55,300 nt of DNA, from positions 37,549-92,848 of the forward strand of contig NZ_JAAOEN010000021.1 of the NCBI RefSeq assembly GCF_011320225.1. The letters run 5' to 3'. The translations under genes and the position numbers were made by a program. The DNA comes from Phytoactinopolyspora limicola. Its GTDB lineage: Bacteria; Actinomycetota; Actinomycetes; Jiangellales; Jiangellaceae. The notes under the pieces are model-generated. The model had not been told where the DNA came from and did no database searches. It was given only the letters and a program-made list of their open reading frames with translations. Below are positions 17,711-26,196 of this stretch, piece by piece. How positions within the stretch are numbered: the stretch's first letter is position 1; each line of letters begins with the position of its first letter.

Positions 17711-17748
17711 ATTTCCCGCTCATGTCTCTAGTGTTTCACGACTGTTAC
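17711..17748 (-). promoter_or_regulatory. GlnR operator (two a/b box pairs) upstream of glnA
   Basis: Read on the minus strand: GTAAC-n6-GAAAC-n6-GACAT-n6-GAAAT. Box spacing is exactly 5-6-5-6-5-6-5, as in the Streptomyces consensus gTnAC-n6-GaAAC repeated twice. It lies 191-228 bases upstream of glnA in the correct orientation. GlnR activates or represses nitrogen genes according to nitrogen supply, so glnA here is probably controlled that way. Confidence 0.8.
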
Positions 17749-17907
17749 GTCGCTGTATGCGGCTCTGACATTGCACTTGAGCGCGCGGCCCGACTTCTCT
17801 GCCCTCGCCCCGGTGTGCAGCAGGGTGGGAACGGAGTGAACCGTTGACAACTCGACCGTTTGGTGCGTCGCCACCGCCCGTCGTCCAGGGCCGGACCCGG
17901 CGGTCGA

Positions 17908-17913
17908 TAGGCT
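17908..17913 (+). promoter_or_regulatory. Probable -10 box of a leaderless transcript (RDD gene)
   Basis: TAGGCT lies seven bases before the GTG start of the RDD gene, and no ribosome-binding sequence is present. That spacing would place the transcript start on or next to the start codon. No clear -35 is visible. Confidence 0.5.
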
Positions 17914-17920
17914 CACAGAC

Positions 17921-18340
17921 GTGAACACCGAGGAGCCTTCCACGTCCCCATCCGGCCTTCCCCGAAGCGGGCCGGGATCGCCGGCTCCGTGGAACCGGCG
18001 GATCGCCGCGTTGGTGATCGATTGGGCGCTGGCGAACCTCGCCGCGGTGATCATGGTGGGTGGTCAGGTCTGGGAGTTCGAGGCGGGGCTGACGTGGGTG
18101 CCATTGGTGTGTTGGTTCGGCATGGTGTGGCTTGCGACGGCGTTCACCGGTGCCAGCCTGGGGCAGTGGATGCTGCGGATCCGGATCATCCGGCTCACCG
18201 GGGGCCAGGTAGGTGTGGTGTGGGCCGCCGTTCGGACAGTGTTGATTCTGCTGGTCATTCCGCCACTCGTCTTCGACAAAGATCGCCGTGGGCTGCATGA
18301 CGTAGCCTCCAACACCGCCGCCGTCAACGGTCCGGATTAG
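17921..18340 (+). CDS. RDD-family membrane protein
   Basis: The 139-residue protein has a Pro/Ser-rich N terminus (1-22) and then the RDD pattern: RRIAALVIDWALANLAA (first helix with Arg and Asp), a second and third helix, and KDRRGLHDVASNT at the end. Such proteins are three-helix membrane proteins of unclear role, possibly transport. It diverges from glnA and converges with DUF4191, in the order also seen next to mycobacterial glnA1. The start appears leaderless. Confidence 0.8.
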   Translation: MNTEEPSTSPSGLPRSGPGSPAPWNRRIAALVIDWALANLAAVIMVGGQVWEFEAGLTWVPLVCWFGMVWLATAFTGASLGQWMLRIRIIRLTGGQVGVVWAAVRTVLILLVIPPLVFDKDRRGLHDVASNTAAVNGPD

Positions 18341-18452
18341 CGCCGAATCGGCACCGGACATACGGCCGAGGAGCCGCCGGCGAGGCCGCGGTGGACGGTG
18401 ACGGCAGGCGCCGGCCCGAAAAGCGGCGGCCGGTAGGTGGCCGCCGACCCGA

Positions 18453-19163
18453 TCAGCGGCGGCCGGTAGGCGGTGGGCCGGCCGTGGGAAGCTTGAGCCC
18501 CTTCGGCAGCGGTCCTTTCGGCATGCCGACCGGCTGGGTGCCCAGTGCGCGCAGCCGATGCCGCAACTCGGTGACCTCGGCACCCCGCAGGTTCTTGGGC
18601 AGTTTACGTAGGTGTTTGGCGAGTTTCGGCAATGGCACGAGTCCGTCTCCGCGGCCGACCATGATGTCGTACACGGGGGTCTCCGGAGCGACGCGGGCGT
18701 GCCGCTTCTTCTCCTGCGCCAGCAGGTTGGCCACCCGACCGGGAACTTCACCCTCGCCGATGAGCACGATGCCTGGCCGGCCGACGGCCCGGTGTACTAC
18801 GTCCTGGTGCCGGTTGGCGCCCACCCCGGGCTCGGTGTCCCATCCGCGGCGCAGCGTGCCCAACGCCGCCGCCGCGGCACCTGGCCGGCCCTCGATCTGC
18901 GCATAGGCGGCGCGTTCGGCGCGGCGGCCGAACACGATGGCACCAGCGAGCATGGCGGAGGGTAGGCCCATGATCAGCCACATCCACAGCGGTCCGAGCA
19001 GCAGGCCGATGAGGACGGCAATGCCGAGCACGCCGACGATGTAGGCGAGCGTGATCCAGCCGACCCACCGGTCGGACCGTCTGGCCATCCGGTACGTCTG
19101 TTTGATCTGGGCGATCCGGCCCGGCTTCTTCTCGGTGGAGTCCTGCTCTTCCTTGCGCGCCAT
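18453..19163 (-). CDS. DUF4191 integral membrane protein
   Basis: The 236-residue protein has a basic N-terminal stretch, two membrane segments (about residues 37-62 and 64-82), a soluble middle that includes DVVHRAVGRPGIVLIGEG and a basic Pro/Gly tail. This is the actinobacterial DUF4191 family, always found beside lipA. I start at ATG 19163, since TAGGAT lies seven bases upstream and would give a leaderless message; the 63 extra residues upstream look non-coding. Function unknown; genomic linkage suggests a role tied to lipoate or cell-envelope metabolism. Confidence 0.85.
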   Translation of the reverse strand: MARKEEQDSTEKKPGRIAQIKQTYRMARRSDRWVGWITLAYIVGVLGIAVLIGLLLGPLWMWLIMGLPSAMLAGAIVFGRRAERAAYAQIEGRPGAAAAALGTLRRGWDTEPGVGANRHQDVVHRAVGRPGIVLIGEGEVPGRVANLLAQEKKRHARVAPETPVYDIMVGRGDGLVPLPKLAKHLRKLPKNLRGAEVTELRHRLRALGTQPVGMPKGPLPKGLKLPTAGPPPTGRR

Positions 19164-19170
19164 AGGAAGG

Positions 19171-19176
19171 ATCCTA
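19171..19176 (-). promoter_or_regulatory. Probable -10 box of a leaderless transcript (DUF4191 gene)
   Basis: Read on the minus strand, TAGGAT lies seven bases before the ATG at 19163, with no purine-rich ribosome site between. The same arrangement occurs before the RDD gene and lipB. Confidence 0.5.
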
Positions 19177-19243
19177 CTCATCGTTCGGGTCGGACTCACA
19201 CAGTCGGGTTGGACCTTACCCGCCGACCAGTTCCCGGTGCGGG

Positions 19244-19313
19244 GCTTGGTGCGTTGAACGCCTCCACAAACCAGCCAAAACGTCAACCATGGCAGGCGCT
19301 CAACGCACCAAGC
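19244..19313. repeat. Inverted repeat in the lipA-DUF4191 gap
   Basis: GCTTGGTGCGTTGAACGCCT (19244-19263) and AGGCGCTCAACGCACCAAGC (19294-19313) are 20-base arms with one mismatch and a 30-base loop. It lies 81-150 bases upstream of the DUF4191 start. It may terminate lipA transcription. It is larger than usual terminators and resembles the other long palindromes in this window. Confidence 0.75.
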
Positions 19314-19329
19314 GCAGCCAGGGATGAGC

Positions 19330-19455
19330 GAGGTGGGGCGGAAATCCGGCAACGATCACCGGAGGCGGAGTGGGGAGAGGAGGGGAGGGGGTGTGGGCAG
19401 GAAAGGGAGGGGTGTGGGACGAGGTGGGAAGGGCCGCGTGGGACGGTGAGGTGGT
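19330..19455 (+). other. G-rich, G-quadruplex-capable tract
   Basis: On the plus strand, runs of three to five G follow one another (19372-19375, 19382-19385, 19387-19391, 19395-19397 and more to 19433) with short spacers, which meets the usual pattern for quadruplex formation. The tract lies downstream of lipA, whose RNA would be C-rich here, so any structure would be on the template DNA strand. The 325-base gap 19164-19488 contains this tract, the inverted repeat at 19244, the DUF4191 promoter and nothing coding. Confidence 0.5.
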
Positions 19456-19488
19456 GCGGGGGCGGGAGCTGACAGTGTGGTGATCCGG

Positions 19489-20427
19489 CTACGACGAGTG
19501 CTGATCGGTGCGAGCGGCCATGGCCTGCCGGTATAGCCGGCCAGCGCGGTACGACGAGCGCACCAGGGGCCCGGACATAACTCCCGCGTAGCCGATTTCG
19601 GTGGCCTCGGCGCCCAACTCGTCGAACTCCTCCGGGGTGACCCAGCGATCCACGGGATGGTGCCGTGGCGAGGGGCGCAGATACTGCGTGATGGTGATCA
19701 GATCACACCCGGCGTCGTGCAGGTCGACCAGGGCCTGCGAGATCTCCTCGCGGGTCTCGCCCATACCGAGGATGAGGTTCGACTTGGTGATCATTCCGGC
19801 CGCCCGCGACATGGACAAGACGTCGAGTGAGCGCTGGTAGCTGAACGCCGGCCGGATGCGTTTGAAGATCCGCGGCACGGTCTCGACGTTGTGGGCGAAC
19901 ACCTCGGGCGCAGCGTCGAAGACCTCCTGCAGCAGGTGCTGTTTGCCGGAGAAGTCGGGGGTGAGGATCTCCACCCCGGTGTTCGGGTTGAGCTGATGGA
20001 TCTGGCGGATGGTCTCGGCGTAGAGCCACGCACCCTCGTCGTCGAGGTCGTCGCGGGTGACGCCGGTGACGGTGGCGTAGCGCAGCCCCATGGCCTGCAC
20101 CGACTCCGCGACCCGGCGCGGCTCGTCACGATCGAGTTCGTCCGGTTTGCCGGTGTCGATCAGGCAGAAATCGCAGCGGCGGGTGCAGTGGTCGCCGCCG
20201 ATGAGGAACGTCGCTTCGCGGTCTTCCCAACACTCGAAGATGTTCGGACAGCCAGCTTGCTGGCAGACCGTGTGCAGCCCTTCCCGTTTCACGAGCGCTT
20301 GCAGGTCACGGTATTCCGGGCCCATCGTGGCCTTGGTCTTGATCCACGACGGCTTCTTCTCGATGGGCGTCTCGCTGTTGCGTGCCTCAAGGCGCAGCAG
20401 GCGGCGTCCCTCCGGTGCGACTGTCAC
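19489..20427 (-). CDS. lipA: Lipoyl synthase
   Basis: The 312-residue radical-SAM enzyme inserts two sulfurs into octanoyl groups on lipoyl domains. It has both Fe-S sets: the auxiliary cluster Cys55, Cys60, Cys66 in [13 protein letters not shown], and the radical-SAM Cys81, Cys85, Cys88 in CTRRCDFC. The C-terminal SSYRAG carries the conserved Ser ligand. The GTG at 20427 follows AAGGTGG. lipB starts its stop 65 bases upstream on the same strand, so the two form a unit. The substrates (sucB, gcv system) are encoded in the same window. Confidence 0.97.
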   Translation of the reverse strand: MTVAPEGRRLLRLEARNSETPIEKKPSWIKTKATMGPEYRDLQALVKREGLHTVCQQAGCPNIFECWEDREATFLIGGDHCTRRCDFCLIDTGKPDELDRDEPRRVAESVQAMGLRYATVTGVTRDDLDDEGAWLYAETIRQIHQLNPNTGVEILTPDFSGKQHLLQEVFDAAPEVFAHNVETVPRIFKRIRPAFSYQRSLDVLSMSRAAGMITKSNLILGMGETREEISQALVDLHDAGCDLITITQYLRPSPRHHPVDRWVTPEEFDELGAEATEIGYAGVMSGPLVRSSYRAGRLYRQAMAARTDQHSS

Positions 20428-20491
20428 GTTGCCACCTTACGAGGTCGGGTCGGATGGTAACCACCGGCGCTGGCCGGTGTGGTGCCGGAGG

Positions 20492-21142
20492 TCACGCGGG
20501 GGCCGGTTCAGCACGGACGACGACGAGGTGTTCGCGCACCTTGGGGAGGACCTCGGCCACGCCGGTCACCCGCCCCAGCTCGCGCGAGATGGACGTGACG
20601 GTGGCGTCGGAGATGCCGCACGGGACGATCCGGTCATACCAGCTGAGATCGCAGTCACAGTTCAACGCGAACCCGTGCATGGTGACACCTTGGGCCACCC
20701 GGATGCCGACGGCGCCGACTTTGCGGGCCGGGCCGTGTTCGTCGGCCGGCACCCAGACGCCGCTACGGCCTTTGATGCGTTCGGTGACCAGGCCGAAGTC
20801 GGCACACACGTCGATCATCAGCTGTTCCACCCGCCGGACGTATGCGACGACGTCATATGGCCCGGGCAGAGCCACGATCGGATATCCGACGATCTGGCCA
20901 GGCCCGTGCCAGGTGATCTTGCCGCCGCGATCGACGTCGATGACTGGGGCACCGGCGTCGATGAGGGGCCGCTCATGGGGTTTGGTCAGCTTGCCGGCGG
21001 TGTACACCGGAGGATGTTCGAGCAGCATGACGGTGTCGCCAACATCGCCGGCTACCCGGGCGGCGTGGAGGCGACGTTGCTCACGCCAAGCGTCGTCGTA
21101 AGGCACGGGGGTGTCGTACTGGACCACCTGCACGTCGCTCAT
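20492..21142 (-). CDS. lipB: Octanoyl-(acyl-carrier protein):protein octanoyltransferase
   Basis: The 216-residue enzyme transfers octanoyl from ACP to lipoyl-domain lysines. Key features are the HPPVYTAGK loop, [18 protein letters not shown], Lys141 in RKVGAVGIR and catalytic Cys175 in VPCGISD. I start at ATG 21142: TAGGCT lies eight bases upstream on the minus strand and there is no ribosome site, so the transcript is probably leaderless; the longer frame adds 36 residues of promoter DNA. lipA follows. Confidence 0.96.
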   Translation of the reverse strand: MSDVQVVQYDTPVPYDDAWREQRRLHAARVAGDVGDTVMLLEHPPVYTAGKLTKPHERPLIDAGAPVIDVDRGGKITWHGPGQIVGYPIVALPGPYDVVAYVRRVEQLMIDVCADFGLVTERIKGRSGVWVPADEHGPARKVGAVGIRVAQGVTMHGFALNCDCDLSWYDRIVPCGISDATVTSISRELGRVTGVAEVLPKVREHLVVVRAEPAPA

Positions 21143-21150
21143 GGTTGACG

Positions 21151-21156
21151 AGCCTA
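21151..21156 (-). promoter_or_regulatory. Probable -10 box of a leaderless transcript (lipB)
   Basis: On the minus strand TAGGCT ends eight bases before the lipB ATG. The hexamer is identical to that before the RDD gene. No ribosome site is seen. Confidence 0.5.
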
Positions 21157-21379
21157 TGTCGGACCGGCGGGAATCTGTATGGCTCGAATCACTCAGCCGA
21201 ACGGTTATCTCGCCCCGTCCCGAGTGGTAACTCGGCCCGAAATGCGTCAAAGTTGATAGCTGTGCCTGGATGAGGAGCGTCTGCGGAGGTCAAGGGAGCC
21301 TTCCCTTGACTGGCGGCGACGCGGTAGAAAAGTTGATCTCTAGCGGCGAAACCCGCCAGACTTTGGAAACATAGAGCCT

Positions 21380-23284
21380 ATGGAGGGCCGGTTGCACGTA
21401 CCTGGTTACACCGCCGGGCGGCGGCTGGGATCAGTGCATTCGTCAATGTGGCTGGGGTTTGACGACGCCACCGGGCAGCCGGTGACCCTCAGACTGGTTC
21501 AGGGTGATCTCGACGCGGTCCGGGCCGGCCTGAACAGCGCCATCCTCGTGATGCGCGCCCTGCAGCATCCCCACATCATCGCCGTCCACGACATGGTGGA
21601 GACCCCAGCTGGGCCAGTACTCGTCCTCGGGGCGGCCGAAGGCGGCAGCCTGGCCGACATCCTGGTCAACCGCCGAACTCTCCCGCCGGGAGAGATGGTC
21701 ACCGCCTGCGCGCCCATCGCGGAGGCGTTGGCCGAGATCCACCCGCACGGCATCGTCCACGGCGCGATCACGCCGGACGACATCGTGTTCGCCCGGGACG
21801 GCCGTCCCATGCTGGCCGGTGTCGGGCTTGCTTCCATCGGTGGCCAGGTCGATCTGCGAGCTCCCACCATCGCGCCGGAGATCGTCTCCAACGCTGAGTT
21901 CGCGCCCCCGGCGGACGTGTACAGCATCGCCGCCATGGGGGTCGTCGCGCTCACCGGCCCGGTGTCACCGGATCGGCTGTTCGCCGCCTCGGCCGAACAA
22001 CTGCTGGCGACGGGGGTGGCGCCGGCTGCGCAGGCCGTGATCACCCGGGCCATCGGCCGCAACGTCGGACGTCGGCCGCCGGCGGAGACGCTGGTCAACG
22101 CGTTGTACGCGATCGCGGATCCGGAGCCGGTCGAGCTGATGGAACTCGAATCGGAGGCACCACCACAGCCGGGTGCGCCAGGGCCGGTCGGGCTGCCCAC
22201 CAGCGGCGCGCCGCCGTTCGCCGATCCGTTCGAGACCACCCAAGACCCTGGCCCAGCGCCGGCCTTCGCCGACGATCCGACGGGGGACGATGAGCTCGAC
22301 GATGTCACCGCGTACATGCGCCAGGTGGCAGCACCATCGTCAGGGCGCCGCGCCCGTCGCGGAGGTGGCGACGACACCACGTCCACCACAGCCGAGGCCG
22401 TAGCGCAGGCCGCACCCGATCCGGAGGCGGCGGCGAGCCCCGGAGGTCGCCGGGCGCGCACTCGCCGGTCAGCTCGAGCTGAGCCCGCGGCGGCCGCCGC
22501 CGAGAGCCCGCCACCGCGCCGTTCGGCCCGAGCCGAGCCCGCGGCGGCCGCCGAGAGCCCGCCACCACGCCGGTCAGCCCGAGCTGAGCCCGCGGCGGCG
22601 GCCGAGAGCCCGCCACCACGCCGGTCGGCCCACCGTTCCGCCAGCGGCGATACCACCACGCCCGCGTCCTCGCGGGGTCGGCGCGGCGGACGGCGGCCGA
22701 GCAAGGGCGACGTCACCAAGCTGGCGAGCGTGCTGGTGGTGATGCTGCTCATCGCGGGGGCGATCGTGCTGTTCACGGAGGCGTTCGGCGGCGATGACGA
22801 ACTGCCCGAGGCGGGCCTGGGTAATCCTGAGGCGAGTGATACCGGGCCCAGCGACTACTGCGGTGGTCCGCGTCCGGCACCGGACGAAGAACCCCCCGAA
22901 GTGGCCGACTGGACACAGGAGGTCCAGCGTCTCTATACCTTGCGCGCCCGGGCCTTCGAGGAGGTCAACGCGGAGCTGCTATGCCAGGTGTACGCCCCGA
23001 CCAGCCAAGGATTGGTGCGCGACGTCGAGTTGATGCAGGAATACGCCGACAACGACGTCCGCACGCAGAATCTCTCGTTCGAGGTGGTCGACGCCGAGCT
23101 GGTGGAGCAGAACGGCGGGACCGTGGTGTTGGAGATCTCCGACCGGTTGCCGCCATACCAGCTGGTAGATGGCAGTGACGAGGTGGTTGAGGATAAGCCG
23201 GGGATGGATGGCGACACCTGGACCGCCGTGCTGGTGCCGGTTGCCGACGATGCCTCCGGGACTCCCACCTGGCGGTTCAGCTGA
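21380..23284 (+). CDS. Membrane-anchored protein pseudokinase with repeat linker
   Basis: The 634-residue protein has an N-terminal kinase-like fold (about 1-235) that lacks the catalytic residues: the VAIK lysine is Arg38 (VTLRLV), the HRD motif reads HGA (127-129) and DFG reads GVG (147-149), while APE (165-167) and the later DVYS helix are kept. A Pro/Ala/Arg linker follows with three near-identical RRSARAEPAAAAESPPP units (about 362-415), then one membrane segment (LASVLVVMLLIAGAIVLF) and an extracytoplasmic domain (about 480-634). It would bind partners and relay a signal without phosphotransfer. It stands alone between lipB and a TIGR01777 gene. Confidence 0.8.
   Translation: MEGRLHVPGYTAGRRLGSVHSSMWLGFDDATGQPVTLRLVQGDLDAVRAGLNSAILVMRALQHPHIIAVHDMVETPAGPVLVLGAAEGGSLADILVNRRTLPPGEMVTACAPIAEALAEIHPHGIVHGAITPDDIVFARDGRPMLAGVGLASIGGQVDLRAPTIAPEIVSNAEFAPPADVYSIAAMGVVALTGPVSPDRLFAASAEQLLATGVAPAAQAVITRAIGRNVGRRPPAETLVNALYAIADPEPVELMELESEAPPQPGAPGPVGLPTSGAPPFADPFETTQDPGPAPAFADDPTGDDELDDVTAYMRQVAAPSSGRRARRGGGDDTTSTTAEAVAQAAPDPEAAASPGGRRARTRRSARAEPAAAAAESPPPRRSARAEPAAAAESPPPRRSARAEPAAAAESPPPRRSAHRSASGDTTTPASSRGRRGGRRPSKGDVTKLASVLVVMLLIAGAIVLFTEAFGGDDELPEAGLGNPEASDTGPSDYCGGPRPAPDEEPPEVADWTQEVQRLYTLRARAFEEVNAELLCQVYAPTSQGLVRDVELMQEYADNDVRTQNLSFEVVDAELVEQNGGTVVLEISDRLPPYQLVDGSDEVVEDKPGMDGDTWTAVLVPVADDASGTPTWRFS
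22463..22625 (+). repeat. Three tandem copies of a 51-54 base coding repeat
   Basis: The DNA encoding RRSARAEPAAAAESPPP is repeated three times, nearly identical at nucleotide level (CGGTCAGCTCGAGCTGAGCC type). The first copy has one extra Ala codon. Near-identity at third positions suggests recent expansion by slippage or unequal recombination within the linker of the pseudokinase. Confidence 0.85.
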
Positions 23285-23346
23285 TCGCCGCGAACCACGG
23301 AGCCCGCCGTCCGGCCGAAAGGTTGGTCGGTGTGCCGTCCAGGCGG

Positions 23347-24252
23347 TCAGGGCACGTTCGGGTCGAGCGCCGCGGCGACCACCGTCCGCGCGGTTGGATG
23401 CTCGTGCTTGAAACCTGCTCCGGTCAGCCGCGTAGGCACCACCCGCATGCTCCCGGCGATGTAAGCGGAGAGCTCGCCTATGGCGGTGCGCAAAGCGAAC
23501 CGCGGCACCGGCAAGACGGCCGGCCGATGTAAGGCGTGGGCGAGCACCCGGGTGAACTCCGCGTTGGTCACCGGCTCCGGAGCCGCGATGTTGTAGGGGC
23601 CGGAGCATCCCGGTGTCTCGATGAGGAAGCGCAGCGCGCGCACCGTGTCGGCCAGGGAGATGAAGCTCCAGTACTGCCGGCCGCCGGCGAGTGTGCCACC
23701 GAGGCCCAGCCGGAAAAGGGGCAACGTCTTGGCCAGGGACCCGCCTCGACGGTCCATCACCATGGTGAATCGGGCGTGGCAGACATCGATCCCGGCGGCC
23801 GACGCCGGGTGCGCGGCGTGTTCCCAGTCGTGGCAGAGCCGGGCCAGGAAGTCTTGTCCCGGCCCGGAATCCTCGTCCAATAAGTGATCACCACGGTCGG
23901 CGCCGTAGACGTTCATCCCGGATGCGGAGAGGAACACCCGGGGCGGAGTATCCAGGCGGGAAAGGGTGGTCGCCAGGATGGTAGTGGAGTGGATCCGGCT
24001 GCTGCGCAATGTGTCTTTGTAGGCCTTGGTCCACCGGCGGTCGCCGACACCCGCCCCGGAGAGGTTGACGACCGCGTCGAGCCCCTCGAGCGGGTTCGGG
24101 TCTATGTCGCCGACCCGTGGATCCCACCACACCTCGTCCGGGCTGGCCGGCTGGCGTCGGACCAACCGGAGGACGTCATGGCCGTCTGCCGTCAGCGATT
24201 CCCGCAGCGCCGTGCCCACGAAACCACTGGAACCGCTGATGGCAACCCGCAT
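23347..24252 (-). CDS. TIGR01777-family NAD-dependent epimerase/oxidoreductase
   Basis: The 301-residue extended SDR protein has the Rossmann glycine motif GSSGFVGTAL at the N terminus, VVNLSGAG, a catalytic-site region FLSASGMNVYG and a YNIAAPEPVTNAEF stretch typical of the family (E. coli YfcH, human SDR39U1). The C-terminal DUF1731-like tail is present. It starts six bases after the sucB stop, so it is co-transcribed with sucB, as Rv2216 is in mycobacteria. The substrate is unknown for the whole family. Confidence 0.88.
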   Translation of the reverse strand: MRVAISGSSGFVGTALRESLTADGHDVLRLVRRQPASPDEVWWDPRVGDIDPNPLEGLDAVVNLSGAGVGDRRWTKAYKDTLRSSRIHSTTILATTLSRLDTPPRVFLSASGMNVYGADRGDHLLDEDSGPGQDFLARLCHDWEHAAHPASAAGIDVCHARFTMVMDRRGGSLAKTLPLFRLGLGGTLAGGRQYWSFISLADTVRALRFLIETPGCSGPYNIAAPEPVTNAEFTRVLAHALHRPAVLPVPRFALRTAIGELSAYIAGSMRVVPTRLTGAGFKHEHPTARTVVAAALDPNVP

Positions 24253-24258
24253 CGAGTT

Positions 24259-26040
24259 CTACAGACCCAGCTCACCCTCGAACTGGCCGGCCTCCAGACG
24301 CTGCTTGACCGCCGTCAGGTACCGGGCGGCGTCGGCACCGTCGACGATGCGGTGATCGTACGTCAGCGCCAGGTACACCATGGAGCGGACCGAGATGTTG
24401 TCGGAGCCGGTGTCGTCGGTGACGACCACCGGCCGCTTGACCACCGCTCCGGTGCCGAGCATGCCGACCTGTGGCTGGTTGAGGATCGGCGTGTCGAACA
24501 GGGCACCCCGGCTGCCGGTGTTGGTCAGCGTGAAGGTTCCGCCGGAGATGTCGTCGGGCTTGAGTTTGTTGGACCTCGTGCGCTCGGCGAGATCGGCGAT
24601 CTGGCGGGCGAGACCGCCGATGTTGAGGTCGCCGGCGTTCTTGATGACCGGGACCATGAGCCCGCGCTCGGTGTCGACGGCGATGCCGAGGTTCTCCGCG
24701 CCGTGGTACACGATCTCCTCGCCATCCACGCTGGCGTTGACGACCGGATAGATCTTGAGCGCCTCGACCGCCGCCTTGGCGAAGAACGGCAGGAAGGACA
24801 GCTTGGTGCCCTCCCGCTGCTGGAAGTCCGCCTTGGCGCGGTCGCGTAGCCGGGCCACCCGGGTGACGTCGACCTCGACGACGGTGGTGAGCTGCGCTGA
24901 TGTCGCCAGGGAGTCAACCATGTGCGACGCGATCGCTTTACGGATGCGGCTCATTTTCTGCCGAGTGCCGCGCAGCGGCGACGGCTCGACCGGGGCAGGC
25001 GCCTCGGCACTGGGCTGTGCCGCTGGGGCAGCTGGAGCCGCCGGCGCCGACGTGGCCTGGGCGGCCGCTTCGGCAGCAGCCAGTACGTCCTGTTTGCGGA
25101 TCCGCCCGCCGACGCCGGAACCGGTGACCGTGGAGAGGTCGACGCCGTGTTCAGCGGCGAGCTTGCGCACGAGTGGCGTGACGTAGGGCGTCGTCTCGTC
25201 CCCGGCCTGTTTGGGCGCTGGGCTCGACTGCTGGGCCGGTGCCGCGGCGGCCGGCTGGGCGGCCGGTGTGGGAGCGGCTTCGGGTTGTGCGGGCTGCTCT
25301 TGCTGTGCCGGAGCGGCTTCGGGTTGTGCGGGCTGCTCTTGCTGCGCGGGAGCAGCCTGCTGCGCTGGAGCCGCTGCTCCGGTGCCGATGATGGCGAGTT
25401 CGGCGCCGACCTCGACGGTTTCGTCTTCGGCGACCTTGACCTCGAGGAGGGTGCCGGCGACGGGGGAGGGGATCTCGGTGTCGACCTTGTCGGTGGAGAT
25501 CTCGAGGAGTGGCTCGTCGACGGCGACCTGGTCACCGGGCTGCTTGAGCCAGCGCGTCACAGTGCCCTCGGTGACGCTCTCGCCGAGCGCGGGCAAGGTG
25601 ACCGGCGTGCCTTCGCCCGATGGTTCGGCGGCGTCCTGCTGAACAGGCTGGCCAGCGGTGGATTCGTCGTCGGCCGGCTGCTCCGGGGCTGGTGCCGACT
25701 CGGCCTGCGGCTCGCTACCTTCCTCCGCAGGCTGCTCAGCCGGTTGATCCGCACCCTGATCGGCCGGCTGCGCACCCGTATCGGCGTCGCCGCCGCTCTC
25801 GCCGTTCTCGCCGATGATGGCGAGTTCGGCGCCGACCTCGACGGTTTCGTCTTCGGCGACCTTGATCTCCTGGAGGGTGCCGGCGACGGGGGAGGGGATC
25901 TCGGTGTCGACCTTGTCGGTGGAGATCTCGAGGAGTGGCTCGTCGACGGCGACCTGGTCACCGGGCTGCTTGAGCCAGCGCGTCACAGTGCCCTCGGTGA
26001 CGCTCTCGCCAAGTGCGGGCAGGGTGACAGAGGTTGCCAT
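24259..26040 (-). CDS. sucB: 2-oxoacid dehydrogenase E2 component (dihydrolipoamide acyltransferase) with two lipoyl domains
   Basis: The 593-residue protein has two N-terminal lipoyl domains (about 1-78 and 143-220; lipoylated Lys43 in STDKV and its equivalent), Ala/Pro/Glu/Gln-rich linkers, an E1/E3-binding domain (about 283-320, [17 protein letters not shown]) and a C-terminal acyltransferase domain with the active-site YDHRIVDG. This is the TCA-cycle E2; in actinobacteria it can serve both pyruvate and 2-oxoglutarate complexes. I start at ATG 26040 after GAGAGGA, not at the two ATGs upstream. The two lipoyl domains are near-identical at DNA level (25385-25602 and 25811-26028). lpdA lies just upstream. 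Confidence 0.95.
   Translation of the reverse strand: MATSVTLPALGESVTEGTVTRWLKQPGDQVAVDEPLLEISTDKVDTEIPSPVAGTLQEIKVAEDETVEVGAELAIIGENGESGGDADTGAQPADQGADQPAEQPAEEGSEPQAESAPAPEQPADDESTAGQPVQQDAAEPSGEGTPVTLPALGESVTEGTVTRWLKQPGDQVAVDEPLLEISTDKVDTEIPSPVAGTLLEVKVAEDETVEVGAELAIIGTGAAAPAQQAAPAQQEQPAQPEAAPAQQEQPAQPEAAPTPAAQPAAAAPAQQSSPAPKQAGDETTPYVTPLVRKLAAEHGVDLSTVTGSGVGGRIRKQDVLAAAEAAAQATSAPAAPAAPAAQPSAEAPAPVEPSPLRGTRQKMSRIRKAIASHMVDSLATSAQLTTVVEVDVTRVARLRDRAKADFQQREGTKLSFLPFFAKAAVEALKIYPVVNASVDGEEIVYHGAENLGIAVDTERGLMVPVIKNAGDLNIGGLARQIADLAERTRSNKLKPDDISGGTFTLTNTGSRGALFDTPILNQPQVGMLGTGAVVKRPVVVTDDTGSDNISVRSMVYLALTYDHRIVDGADAARYLTAVKQRLEAGQFEGELGL
25385..26028 (-). repeat. 218-base internal direct repeat in sucB (lipoyl domains)
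   Basis: Bases 25385-25602 and 25811-26028 encode the two lipoyl domains and differ at only about half a dozen positions (for example GACCTCGAGG against GATCTCCTGG), including third positions. The similarity stops sharply at both edges. This points to very recent duplication or ongoing gene conversion. Confidence 0.9.
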
Positions 26041-26196
26041 CATCATTCCTCTCGAGAGTCCTACGGCCATGAGCCTACGCGAACGTATCAGCCAAGGAAG
26101 AGCGTATAAGAGGGCACACCAGCGGGGAGTCGCCGGGCTCGCGTCGGCGGGCGTGGTGGTTCGGGGTGGTGTCGGGCTGCCGACACCACCCCGACC

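Noticed and set aside
24922-26109. Plus-strand frame of 395 codons opposite sucB
   Set aside because: Its repeats mirror the lipoyl-domain DNA, and sucB on the other strand is certain.
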